Origin: Mycolicibacterium sp. P1-5
Lineage (GTDB): Bacteria > Actinomycetota > Actinomycetes > Mycobacteriales > Mycobacteriaceae
Length of the DNA stretch: 64,000 bases
Direction of reading: 5' to 3'
Assembly: GCF_008329565.1 (NCBI RefSeq)
Contig: NZ_NPKT01000015.1
Location: forward strand, 85,047-149,046
The notes beneath the pieces are model-generated. The model ran no database searches. It was not told the origin of the DNA and saw only the letters and a list, made by a program, of their open reading frames with translations. Shown one piece after another: positions 56,431 to 64,000 of the stretch. The position numbers were made by a program, and so were the translations under genes. Numbering within the stretch: the stretch's first letter is position 1; every line of letters begins with the position of its first letter.

Positions 56431-57414
56431 ATGTTGGCCATCGTCGCTGAATCGTCCGACCGCCTGACGTGGAGCGAAGTGCCTGACGCCACACCCGGAC
56501 ATGGCGAAGTTCTGATCAAAGTCAGCGCCGCGGGCATCAACCGTGCCGACCTCCTACAAGCGGCCGGAAACTACCCGCCACCTGCGGGAGCCAGCAACAT
56601 CCTGGGCCTCGAGGTTTCCGGTGTGATTGCGAACGTCGGCGAAGGCGTCACGGGATGGACTGTCGGACAAGACGTTTGCGCCCTATTGGCCGGAGGCGGT
56701 TACGCCGAGTATGTCGCAGTGCCCGCGGGGCAAATCATGCCCGTTCCGCTCGGGGTCTCTCTGGCCGATGCGGCCGCGCTGCCAGAGGTCGCCTGCACGG
56801 TGTGGTCGAACATCGTCATGACCGCACACCTGGCCGACGGCGAGCTGTTGCTCGTCCACGGCGGCGCCAGCGGGATCGGCACCCACGCCGTCCAGGTGGC
56901 CACCGCTCTGGGCAATCGGGTAGCGGTGACCGCGGGCTCGCGATCGAAGCTGGATCTGTGCGGTGAACTAGGCGCGGATGTCCTAATCTGTTATCGCGAT
57001 GAGGATTTCGTCGCGCGCGTCAATAAGGAGACGGACGGCCGCGGGGCCGACGTCATCCTCGACATCATGGGCGCGGCGTACCTCGATCGCAATCTCGACG
57101 CGCTCGCGCCGGACGGCCGGATGACCATCATCGGCATGCAGGGCGGCATCAAAGGCGAATTCAACATCGCCAAGGCGGTCGCCAAGCGGCTACATGTGAT
57201 CGGGACGTCTTTGCGCGGCCGGCCCGTTGACGGACCTAACGGCAAGGTGGCCATCGTCGACGCGGTGGTCGCATCAGTCTGGCCGATGATCTCCGACGGC
57301 CGAGTCCGTCCCATCATCGGTGCGCGGTTCCCGATCGCCGAGGCCGCCGAAGCGCACCGCGTGCTCGCCGCCGGGGAGACGTTCGGAAAGGTCCTGCTGA
57401 CTGTCAGCGAATGA
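56431..57414 (+). CDS. NADPH:quinone-reductase-type MDR oxidoreductase (Rv3777-like)
   Basis: A 327-residue zinc-less MDR enzyme. GroES-like N-terminus (INRADLLQAAGNYPPPAGASNILGLEVSG), then cofactor domain (LLVHGGASGIGTHAVQVATALGNRVAVTAG). The CxxC/zinc ligands of alcohol dehydrogenases are absent. In this family the enzyme reduces quinones or reactive enones with NADPH; PIG3-like proteins have the same layout. Divergent from the MarR regulator, converging on the class V aminotransferase-fold gene with 11 bases between stops. Confidence 0.9.
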   Translation: MLAIVAESSDRLTWSEVPDATPGHGEVLIKVSAAGINRADLLQAAGNYPPPAGASNILGLEVSGVIANVGEGVTGWTVGQDVCALLAGGGYAEYVAVPAGQIMPVPLGVSLADAAALPEVACTVWSNIVMTAHLADGELLLVHGGASGIGTHAVQVATALGNRVAVTAGSRSKLDLCGELGADVLICYRDEDFVARVNKETDGRGADVILDIMGAAYLDRNLDALAPDGRMTIIGMQGGIKGEFNIAKAVAKRLHVIGTSLRGRPVDGPNGKVAIVDAVVASVWPMISDGRVRPIIGARFPIAEAAEAHRVLAAGETFGKVLLTVSE

Positions 57415-57425
57415 CCCGGCCTGAT

Positions 57426-58622
57426 TCAGCCCAGCGACGCCAGCGCCCGTACCAGTTGATCGACTTCGGCCATCGTCGAGTAATGCGCCAGCCCTACGGT
57501 CACCGCACCACCGATGTCGTTGACGCCGATCTGGTCGAGCACCCGTGAATTGGCATTGCACACGGCCAGGATTCCGTTGTCGGCCAGCCGCTGAACCACT
57601 CGCTCGGCGGGCACCCCGGTCACCGCGAAACTGACCACCGGGATATGGGATTCGGGCCGGCCGATCACCATGACCAAGGGCAGCGATCGCAGCGAGGCCA
57701 TCAGGTAGTCGAACAGACCGTTGAGGTAGGACCCCGCGGATTGCATTGAGAACGCGAGTCTTTCGCGGCGACTACCCCGCGCGGCCTCATCCAGGCCGGC
57801 CAGGTATTCGATGCTGGCGACCACGCCGGCCAACAGACCGTACTGATGACTGCCGAGTTCCAGCCGTTCCGGCCCGCTGGCATAGGGGTTCATCGACACC
57901 GACCCGAAGCTGTCGATGATGGACGGGTTGCGGAACACCAGCGCGCCGATCGGTGGACCGCCCCACGCCGGCGCATTGAGCGCGACGACGTCGGCTTCGT
58001 TCTCGTTGAGGTCCATCAGCTGATAGGGCGCGGCCGCCGAGTGATCGACCACGACGAGCCCGCTGACATCGTGGACGAGTTTGGTCACAGCACTCACATC
58101 GGTGATGGTGCCCAGGGTCGAGGATGCCGACGCCATGGCCACCAATCGGGTGGGCGGCGTGATCAAACTCTCCCACTGCCATGGCGGTAGCTCACCGGTC
58201 TCGATATCAACCTCGGCCCACTTGACCTTGGCTCCGTACCGGTTGGCCGCCCGCAGCCACGGCGCGATGTTTGCCTCGTCGTCGAGCCGGCTGACGACCA
58301 CCTCGTATCCGATTCCCGCCCGCGAGGACGATGCGTCGGCCAGCGACGTCAGCAGGATCGAGCGATCGGCGCCGAGCACAACCCCACTCGGGTCACCGTT
58401 GACCAAGTCCGCGACCGCCTGGCGGGCGGCGTCCAGAACGGCGACGCTGCGCCGGGCCGACGGATGCGGGCTGGCCGTATTCGGTACCGAGCCGCGGAAC
58501 GCCGTGGAAACCGTGGTGGCGACCGACTCGGGGATCAACATCCCGGCCTGAGCGTCGAAACGCATCCAGCCGTCGCCCAACGCGGGATGCAGACCACGCA
58601 CCCGGGCGACGTCATATGCCAT
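57426..58622 (-). CDS. Class V aminotransferase-fold (cysteine-desulfurase-like) protein, Rv3778c-like
   Basis: A 398-residue protein of the fold type I class V PLP family: N-terminal FDAQAGMLIPESVATTV, AVADLVNGDPSGVVLGADRSI, the PLP-stacking strand VVVDHSAAAPYQLMD, then DVVALNAPAWGGPPIGALVFRNP. In active cysteine desulfurases the last segment holds the Schiff-base His-Lys ('SGHKxYGP'); here the equivalent reads NAPAWGG with no Lys. Either the activity is lost or another lysine is used. It should not be called a cysteine desulfurase without test. Position matches Rv3778c. Confidence 0.85.
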   Translation of the reverse strand: MAYDVARVRGLHPALGDGWMRFDAQAGMLIPESVATTVSTAFRGSVPNTASPHPSARRSVAVLDAARQAVADLVNGDPSGVVLGADRSILLTSLADASSSRAGIGYEVVVSRLDDEANIAPWLRAANRYGAKVKWAEVDIETGELPPWQWESLITPPTRLVAMASASSTLGTITDVSAVTKLVHDVSGLVVVDHSAAAPYQLMDLNENEADVVALNAPAWGGPPIGALVFRNPSIIDSFGSVSMNPYASGPERLELGSHQYGLLAGVVASIEYLAGLDEAARGSRRERLAFSMQSAGSYLNGLFDYLMASLRSLPLVMVIGRPESHIPVVSFAVTGVPAERVVQRLADNGILAVCNANSRVLDQIGVNDIGGAVTVGLAHYSTMAEVDQLVRALASLG

Positions 58623-58731
58623 GAGCCCACCTTAAAGCGTCGGTGATTGCGCTATTGAGACAGCGAGGGCGCCTGCGGTCCTCGCCGATGGGCGATAAGG
58701 GCAGGTTCACCTGGCCAGCCATACTAGTCCA

Positions 58732-60753
58732 GTGAGCTTCGGGTTCGGAGTCCTGATCGCGGTCTTGTTGCTGATCCTGCCGGGTGCGGTGGTGGCACTG
58801 GCCGGGCGGCTGCGCTGGTACGTCGCACTCGGCGTGGGGCCGGTGCTGACGTACGGCGTTGTGGGCCTGGCCATCATCCCGTTCGGTGCGATCGGCATCC
58901 GATGGAATGTCTGGACGGCACTGCTGGCGTTGGCCATCGTGACGGCTGCCGTGTTTGGTTTGCGCATTCTGCTCGCCCGGTATCGCGCCGCCGATCCGGC
59001 CGTCGATGAGGTTTCGCTGTGGCCCGCCCTGACGTTGGCGGCTGGGGTGATCTTGGGCGCGCTGCTCGTCGGTGTCGCGGCGTGGCGCGGGATGCCGTAC
59101 TGGCAGTCCATCCCCAGTAACTGGGACTCCGTCTGGCATGCCAACACCATCCGCTGGATCCTCGACACCGGTCAGGCGTCGTCGACGCACATGGGTGAAC
59201 TCCGCAACGTCGAAACCCACGCAGAGCTGTACTACCCCTCGGTGTTCCACGCGTTGGGCGCCTTGTTGGCTCAGCTGACCGGCGCCGCGCCGACCACGGC
59301 GTACACGCTGAGCTCGCTGGCGGGAGCGGTGTGGCTGTTCCCGCTCAGCGCGGGGCTGCTGACCTGGCAGCTGCTGCGCTCGCGCCGCGGCGGGCAGGAC
59401 CGCAGCGACCGGGGGATCAACACGGGCACGTCGGAGTGGCGCAGCGCCGGGGCGGCAGCCACCGCCGCAGCTCTGTCGGCGTGCTTCACCGCGGTGCCCT
59501 ACGTCGAATTCGACACCGCCTCGATGCCGAACATGGTTGCTTACGGCCTCGCCATACCGGCGTTCGTGCTGGTCACGTCGTCGCTGCGGAACCGTGACCG
59601 CATCCCGTTGGCGGTGATCTCGCTGGTCGGAGTGTTCTCGGTGCACATCACGGGTGGCGTGGTGGTGGTCACGTTGGTGGTGGCGTGGTGGCTGCTGGAC
59701 GCACTGCTGCGACCGGTGCTGGGCCGGCTGCGCGACTTCATCACGTTGGTGATCATCGCCGTGCCGACACTGGCGGTACTGCTACCCCAGTTCCTCGGGG
59801 TGCTGCAGCAGGCCGAGGTCATCGCCGGGCACGCCTTCGTCACCCACCTGGGCCGCAAGCGGACGCTGTTCAATGCGGTCGTCCAGCACACCCGGCACCT
59901 CAACGATTATCCGATCCAGAACGCCATCATCGCGCTGGCCGGTGCCGGTTTCGTCCTGCTGCTGACCAAGCGGATCTGGTGGCCGGCGGCGGTGTGGCTG
60001 GTTCTGATGGTGGCGATCGTGCATTCCGGAGCGCCGTTCGGCGGCCCGGTCGGTGCGATCGTGGGCAAGTACAGCGACCTGTTCTACAGCGACCCGCGGC
60101 GGCTGTCGGCGGTGGTCACACTGCTGCTGATGCCGATGGCCGGGTACGCGTTGTACGCGCTGGCTTTGTTGGTCGTCGCGGGCGCTCGCCGACTGACCCG
60201 GCGGTGGGCCGCCGGTCGGGAGCCAGACCGCGGATTCTGGATCGGCGCCACCGCAGTGCTGCTGGTCGCCGTGTCCGTCGGGCTGGCCTGGCACTACTTC
60301 CCGCGGCACCGCTACCTGATGGGCGAGAAGTATGACCGCGTGATCGTCGACAACAAAGATCTCGACGCGATGGCGTACCTGGCCACCCTGCCCGGGGCAC
60401 GCGACACCCTGATCGGCAACGCGAACGTCGACGGCACCGCGTGGATGTACGCGGTGGCCGGTCTGCACCCGCTGTGGACGCATTACGACTACCCCGTGCA
60501 GCAGGGGCCGGGCTACAACCGGTTCGTGTTCTGGGCCTATGCGGATGACGCCGACCACGATCCACGGATCGCCAAGGCGGTGAAGGCACTGAACATCCGC
60601 TATGTGTTGACCAGCGCGCCGGTGGTTCGCGGGTTCGTCATGCCCGACGGACTAGTGTCACTAGACAAGTCCAAGTCGTGGGCGAAGATCTACGACAACG
60701 GCGAGGCCCGCATCTACGAATGGCGCGGATCTGCGCCGCAGGACACCCAATAA
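58732..60753 (+). CDS. Rv3779-like membrane protein, polyprenyl-phosphomannose synthesis
   Basis: A 673-residue polytopic membrane protein (around 10-12 helices) of the DUF6541/GT-C-like family. M. tuberculosis Rv3779 has been reported as a polyprenyl-phosphomannose synthase, supplying mannosyl donors for lipomannan/lipoarabinomannan; this identity is from memory of the literature. Visible: LIAVLLLILPGAVVALAGRL, an external loop WDSVWHANTIRWILDTGQASS, and a soluble-looking C-terminal portion starting near residue 530 (YDRVIVDNKDLDAMAYLATLPGARDTLIGNANVDG). Start GTG at 58732. First gene of the envelope operon. Confidence 0.85.
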   Translation: MSFGFGVLIAVLLLILPGAVVALAGRLRWYVALGVGPVLTYGVVGLAIIPFGAIGIRWNVWTALLALAIVTAAVFGLRILLARYRAADPAVDEVSLWPALTLAAGVILGALLVGVAAWRGMPYWQSIPSNWDSVWHANTIRWILDTGQASSTHMGELRNVETHAELYYPSVFHALGALLAQLTGAAPTTAYTLSSLAGAVWLFPLSAGLLTWQLLRSRRGGQDRSDRGINTGTSEWRSAGAAATAAALSACFTAVPYVEFDTASMPNMVAYGLAIPAFVLVTSSLRNRDRIPLAVISLVGVFSVHITGGVVVVTLVVAWWLLDALLRPVLGRLRDFITLVIIAVPTLAVLLPQFLGVLQQAEVIAGHAFVTHLGRKRTLFNAVVQHTRHLNDYPIQNAIIALAGAGFVLLLTKRIWWPAAVWLVLMVAIVHSGAPFGGPVGAIVGKYSDLFYSDPRRLSAVVTLLLMPMAGYALYALALLVVAGARRLTRRWAAGREPDRGFWIGATAVLLVAVSVGLAWHYFPRHRYLMGEKYDRVIVDNKDLDAMAYLATLPGARDTLIGNANVDGTAWMYAVAGLHPLWTHYDYPVQQGPGYNRFVFWAYADDADHDPRIAKAVKALNIRYVLTSAPVVRGFVMPDGLVSLDKSKSWAKIYDNGEARIYEWRGSAPQDTQ

Positions 60754-60781
60754 CCGTGGGACACGAGGGAATGCTCAGGGC

Positions 60782-61291
60782 ATGACAGCCAACGCAGACG
60801 ACGACAACATCGAGATCATCACCGGCGGCGATGACGGCGGGGACGAAGACGGACGCTCCGTGACCGACCTGGTGGAGCAGCCGGCCAAGGTGATGCGCAT
60901 CGGCACCATGATCAAGCAACTGCTCGAGGAGGTGCGGGCGGCACCGCTGGACGACGCCAGCCGCAGCCGGCTGCGCGAGATCCACGCGACGTCGATCCGT
61001 GAACTCGAAGACGGCCTTGCCCCCGAGTTGCGCGACGAGCTCGAGCGGCTGGCGTTGCCCTTCACCGACGACAGCATCCCGTCGGATGCCGAGCTGCGAA
61101 TCGCGCAGGCTCAGCTGGTCGGCTGGCTCGAGGGCCTGTTCCACGGAATCCAGACCGCATTGTTCGCCCAGCAGATGGCGGCCCGCGCCCAGCTGGAGCA
61201 CATGCGCGGCGGCCAAGGCGCGCTGCCCCCCGGGATCGCACAGCCCGGCCCGCCCGGAGCCCCCGGTCACGGCACCGGGCAGTACCTGTAG
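60782..61291 (+). CDS. bpa: Bacterial proteasome activator Bpa/PafE
   Basis: A 169-residue ring-forming, ATP-independent activator of the 20S proteasome. The four-helix bundle region (KVMRIGTMIKQLLEEVRAAPL, SRLREIHATSIRELEDGLAPEL, RIAQAQLVGWLEGLFHGIQTALFAQQMAARAQLE) and the C-terminal GQYL motif, which docks between proteasome alpha subunits, are both present. The N-terminal 30 residues are acidic and probably disordered. Matches Rv3780 in sequence and position; it is 28 bases after the PPM gene and eight bases before the galactan export ATPase, so co-transcribed with envelope genes. Confidence 0.93.
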   Translation: MTANADDDNIEIITGGDDGGDEDGRSVTDLVEQPAKVMRIGTMIKQLLEEVRAAPLDDASRSRLREIHATSIRELEDGLAPELRDELERLALPFTDDSIPSDAELRIAQAQLVGWLEGLFHGIQTALFAQQMAARAQLEHMRGGQGALPPGIAQPGPPGAPGHGTGQYL

Positions 61292-61299
61292 TTACCGCG

Positions 61300-62124
61300 G
61301 TGTCTGCCGACGATCCCTACATCGAAACCCGCGAGGCCTGGGTTGAGTTTCCGATCTTCGATGCGAAGACACGGTCGCTGAAGAAGACATTCCTGGGCGC
61401 CGCCGGTGGCGCGATCGGGCGCAACACCGAGAATGTCGTCGTCATCGAGGCGCTGCGCGACATCACGTTGTCGCTGAAGATGGGCGACCGGGTGGGATTG
61501 GTCGGCCACAACGGCGCGGGCAAATCCACGCTGCTGCGGCTGCTGTCGGGGATATACGAGCCGACTCGCGGGTCTGCCGCTGTGCGCGGCCGGGTCGCGC
61601 CGGTGTTCGACCTCGGCGTCGGGATGGATCCGGAGATCTCCGGCTTCGAGAACATCATCATCCGGGGTCTGTTTCTGGGGCAGACCCGTAAGCAGATGAT
61701 GGCCAAGGTCGACGAGATCGCGGACTTCACCGAGCTCGGCGAGTACCTGTCGATGCCGTTGCGGACGTACTCCACGGGTATGCGCGTGCGGCTGGCCATG
61801 GGCGTGGTCACCAGCATCGACCCGGAGATCCTGCTCCTCGACGAGGGCATCGGCGCGGTGGATGCGGACTTCTTGAAGAAGGCGCAATCACGGCTGCAGC
61901 GTCTGGTCGAGCGGTCCGGAATCCTGGTGTTCGCCAGCCACTCCAACGAGTTCCTGGCGCGGCTGTGCAAGACCGCCATGTGGATCGACCACGGCACCAT
62001 CAAGATGTCCGGCGGCATCGAAGACGTCGTGCGGGCATACGAGGGTGAGGACGCGGCCCGGCATGTGCGAGAAGTGCTGGACGAGCACAAGTCCGATTGG
62101 TCCGATGGGGTCGCCACCCCGTGA
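61300..62124 (+). CDS. rfbE: Galactan/O-antigen-type ABC exporter ATPase RfbE (Wzt)
   Basis: A 274-residue ATPase that, with RfbD, is proposed to flip lipid-linked galactan precursor outward (Rv3781-Rv3783). Walker A GHNGAGKST, signature YSTGMRVRLAMGV, Walker B LLLDEGIGAVD and H-loop FASHSNEF are visible. Wzt-like proteins of this subgroup lack the C-terminal glycan-binding extension, as here. Start GTG at 61300. It overlaps glfT1 by four bases (GTGA). Confidence 0.92.
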   Translation: MSADDPYIETREAWVEFPIFDAKTRSLKKTFLGAAGGAIGRNTENVVVIEALRDITLSLKMGDRVGLVGHNGAGKSTLLRLLSGIYEPTRGSAAVRGRVAPVFDLGVGMDPEISGFENIIIRGLFLGQTRKQMMAKVDEIADFTELGEYLSMPLRTYSTGMRVRLAMGVVTSIDPEILLLDEGIGAVDADFLKKAQSRLQRLVERSGILVFASHSNEFLARLCKTAMWIDHGTIKMSGGIEDVVRAYEGEDAARHVREVLDEHKSDWSDGVATP

Positions 62125-63005
62125 CCGACATGGTGTGCGCCGTCGTCGTCACACATCGGCGTACCGATGAGCTGGCCAAGTCCCTGGACGTACTGAGCAC
62201 ACAGACCCGGATGGTCGACCACCTGATCGTGGTCGACAACGATTCCGACGAACGGGTGCGTGACCTGGTCACAGCTCAGCCGGTCCCCTCCACGTATCTG
62301 GCGTCCCGCCGAAACTTAGGTGGCGCAGGCGGTTTCGCGTTGGGGATGTTGCATGCCCTGGCGCTGGGTGCCGATTGGGTGTGGCTGGCCGACGACGACG
62401 GCCGCCCCAAGGACGCCGAGGTGCTGGCGACGCTGCTGGCGTGCGCTGCGCGCCATCAGCTCGCCGAGGTGTCACCGATGGTGTGCGACCTCGACCACCC
62501 CGACCGGCTGGCCTTTCCCCTGCGCCGCGGCCTGGTGTGGCGACGGCAAGTCTCCGAACTCGGCGACGACGATCTGCTGCCCGGGATAGCGTCACTGTTC
62601 AACGGTGCGTTGTTTCGTGCTTCTACGCTGGAATCGGTTGGTGTACCGGATATTCGACTCTTCATCCGCGGTGATGAGGTAGACATGCACCGCAGATTGG
62701 TGCTGTCGGGGCTGCCGTTCGGGACGTGCCTTAAGGCTACGTATCTGCATCCGCAAGGCAGTGATGAGTTCAAGCCGATTCTCGGTGGTCGCATGCACAC
62801 TCAGTATCCCGATGATCCGACCAAGCGATTCTTCACCTATCGCAACCGCGGCTACCTGCAGGCACAGCGCGGCATGCGCAAACTCGTGCCCCAAGAGTGG
62901 GTGCGATTCGGATGGTTCTTTTTGATACAACGCCGCGACGCGAGAGGTTTCGCCGAATGGATTCGATTGCGGCGCTTGGGCCGGCGGGAAAGGTTCAGTA
63001 GATGA
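62121..63005 (+). CDS. glfT1: Galactofuranosyltransferase GlfT1
   Basis: A 294-residue GT2-type enzyme that adds the first galactofuranose units to the decaprenyl-linked disaccharide linker in arabinogalactan synthesis. Motifs: VCAVVVTHRRTDELAKSL, DDD metal site WVWLADDDGRPKD, and the acceptor-side FIRGDEVDMHRRL (D-E-V-D) plus GCLKATYLHPQG-type loop (seen as FGTCLKATYLHPQG). Start GTG at 62121; stop overlaps the rfbD start by four bases. Order and overlap match Rv3782. Confidence 0.93.
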   Translation: MTDMVCAVVVTHRRTDELAKSLDVLSTQTRMVDHLIVVDNDSDERVRDLVTAQPVPSTYLASRRNLGGAGGFALGMLHALALGADWVWLADDDGRPKDAEVLATLLACAARHQLAEVSPMVCDLDHPDRLAFPLRRGLVWRRQVSELGDDDLLPGIASLFNGALFRASTLESVGVPDIRLFIRGDEVDMHRRLVLSGLPFGTCLKATYLHPQGSDEFKPILGGRMHTQYPDDPTKRFFTYRNRGYLQAQRGMRKLVPQEWVRFGWFFLIQRRDARGFAEWIRLRRLGRRERFSR

Positions 63006-63832
63006 CGTTCGTAGATGCCGCCGCGCAGTCGAAGACTTTCACCCGTGCGTGGGGCGACCTGCTCGACGGTTTCCGCAAGCGTGAGCTGTGGCTGCACCTC
63101 GGTTGGCAGGACATCAAGCAGAAATACCGCCGGTCGGTGCTCGGCCCGTTCTGGATCACGATCGCGACCGGGACCACGGCCGTCGCGATGGGCGGACTGT
63201 ACTCGCAGTTGTTCCATCTCAAGCTGTCCGAGCACCTGCCCTACGTGACGCTCGGGTTGATCATCTGGAACATGATCAACGCCGCGATACTCGAGGGCTC
63301 GGATGTGTTCATCGCCAATGAGGGCCTCATCAAACAGCTTCCGACGCCGCTGAGCGTGCATGTCTATCGACTGGTGTGGCGGCAGATGATTCTGTTCGGG
63401 CACAACATCGTCATCTATGTGGTGATCGCGATCATCTTCCCGAAACCGTGGTCGTGGGCGGACTTGTCGGCGATCCCGGCGCTGCTGCTGATCATGCTGA
63501 ACTGTGTATGGGTGTCGTTCTGTTTCGGCATTCTGGCGACCCGCTACCGCGATATCGGGCCTCTCTTGTTCTCGATCGTGCAGCTGCTGTTTTTCATGAC
63601 GCCGATCATCTGGAACGACAACACCTTGCAGCAGCAGGGTGCCGGCAAGTGGGCCAAGATCATCGAGCTCAACCCGCTGCTGCACTACCTCGACATCCTG
63701 CGCGCTCCCCTGCTGGGCGCCGATCAACACTTGCGGCACTGGGCGGTCGTGATCGGGCTGACGGTACTCGGCTGGCTGATGGCGGCGTTCGCGCTGCGGC
63801 AGTACCGGGCGCGCGTGCCGTACTGGGTCTAG
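63002..63832 (+). CDS. rfbD: Galactan/O-antigen-type ABC exporter permease RfbD (Wzm)
   Basis: A 276-residue ABC-2 permease with about six membrane helices. The N-terminal cytoplasmic LWLHLGWQDIKQKYRRSVLGPFW is the Wzm/ABC-2 signature, and FGILATRYRDIGPLLFSIVQLLFFMTPIIW is the characteristic late helix. Partner of RfbE and GlfT1. Last gene of the operon that begins at 58732. Confidence 0.93.
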   Translation: MTFVDAAAQSKTFTRAWGDLLDGFRKRELWLHLGWQDIKQKYRRSVLGPFWITIATGTTAVAMGGLYSQLFHLKLSEHLPYVTLGLIIWNMINAAILEGSDVFIANEGLIKQLPTPLSVHVYRLVWRQMILFGHNIVIYVVIAIIFPKPWSWADLSAIPALLLIMLNCVWVSFCFGILATRYRDIGPLLFSIVQLLFFMTPIIWNDNTLQQQGAGKWAKIIELNPLLHYLDILRAPLLGADQHLRHWAVVIGLTVLGWLMAAFALRQYRARVPYWV

Positions 63833-63877
63833 CGCGAGGCGTCGCGAACCACTTTTCGTCGGTGCCTGGTGGCATAC

Positions 63878-63893
63878 TCGAATGTATGTTCGA
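63878..63893. promoter_or_regulatory. Candidate LexA/SOS box overlapping a start codon
   Basis: TCGAAT-GTAT-GTTCGA, one mismatch from the mycobacterial LexA consensus TCGAAC(N4)GTTCGA. It spans the ATG at 63886 of the DUF222-type gene. SOS boxes are known in front of 13E12/DUF222 genes of M. tuberculosis as I recall, so the placement is meaningful. Confidence 0.7.
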
Positions 63894-64000
63894 TGCTGGG
63901 GTGGTGGGTGATGCGGTGGTGGTGGAGTCCATTGTGGGTTTCGCGCGGGCCGAGGCTCAGGATGCCGCCCGGCGGGTGGCGTGGATTGGGGAGTTGGTAG
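63886..64000 (+). CDS. DUF222/13E12-repeat-type HNH endonuclease family protein, 3' end outside window
   Basis: Only the first 38 codons are visible (MFDAGVVGDAVVVESIVGFARA and then EAQDAARRVAWIGELV). The 'R.EA...ARR.A.I.EL' helix is the usual N-terminus of actinobacterial DUF222 proteins of the 13E12 repeat family, which carry a C-terminal HNH nuclease domain. In M. tuberculosis Rv3776, a member of this family, lies near echA21-Rv3777. Confidence is limited by the short visible length. Confidence 0.65.
   Translation, partial: MFDAGVVGDAVVVESIVGFARAEAQDAARRVAWIGELV

Noticed and set aside
1..64000. CRISPR arrays, insertion sequences, toxin-antitoxin pairs of classical type, rRNA genes
   Set aside because: Searched by eye on both strands; no regularly spaced repeats, transposase motifs, or rRNA-like stretches were found.

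Overview
The window is a high-GC actinobacterial chromosome segment and almost certainly comes from a Mycobacterium/Mycolicibacterium species. It carries genes characteristic of mycobacteria: irtB, lpqH, a wax ester synthase/DGAT, the tcrXY two-component pair, bpa/pafE, a Rv3779-like polyprenyl-phosphomannose synthase, and the galactan genes glfT1-rfbE-rfbD. Two stretches follow the gene order of M. tuberculosis: 14.9-22.6 kb (tRNA-Ser, tadA, Rv3753c, tyrA, Rv3755c, proZWVX, Rv3760, Rv3761c) and 49.6-63.8 kb (hisC2, Rv3773c, echA21, Rv3777, Rv3778c, Rv3779, bpa, rfbE, glfT1, rfbD). No insertion sequence, CRISPR array or intact prophage was seen. M. tuberculosis gene names and gene order are cited from memory, not from a search.

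Layout. 0-6.6 kb: end of irtB, a small phage-like domain protein, glutamyl-Q tRNA(Asp) synthetase, an amino-acid ABC importer (receptor-permease fusion plus ATPase) and a flavin amine oxidase. 6.6-10 kb: a minus-strand cluster of haloalkane dehalogenase, queuine tRNA-ribosyltransferase and cytochrome P450. 10-14.8 kb: lpqH, a wax ester synthase and an accessory stretch with an ESX-type WXG/YxxxE gene set. 14.9-22.6 kb: conserved core (tRNA editing, tyrosine synthesis, osmoprotectant importer). 21.6-31.6 kb: lipid and CoA genes, including two kinase/acyl-CoA dehydrogenase modules and an AT-richer acetyltransferase island. 31.6-42.8 kb: alkyl sulfatase, a secreted phosphoesterase, and a tcrXY operon that runs into two GT39 glycosyltransferases flanking a GT2-GtrA protein. 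42.9-48.9 kb: a Gly-rich exported protein, a DUF1622 protein, a ThrE-like exporter, a third kinase/ACAD/SDR module and small exported proteins. 49-58.6 kb: three tRNAs, hisC2, cysK1-cysE, an amino-acid permease, echA21, a MarR regulator, a quinone reductase and a class-V aminotransferase-fold protein. 58.7-63.8 kb: a cell-envelope operon. The right edge holds the start of a DUF222/13E12-type gene under an apparent LexA box.

How the genes may work together. The most interesting repeated theme is an aminoglycoside-phosphotransferase-fold kinase next to an acyl-CoA dehydrogenase, found three times (21.6-24.5, 26.8-30.0 and 45.1-48.1 kb). Two copies also have a short-chain dehydrogenase and one has a histidine phosphatase. 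This combination matches the phospho-dependent 4-hydroxyacyl-CoA route of the Pseudomonas putida LvaA/LvaC/LvaD enzymes and of human ACAD10/ACAD11, so the window may encode parallel catabolic routes for gamma-hydroxy or keto acids. Other notable items are a queuosine salvage/modification pair (Tgt and GluQRS), a TcrXY-linked glycosyltransferase operon with direct repeats in front of tcrX, and an ESX-substrate-like gene set next to a tRNA-Ser gene.
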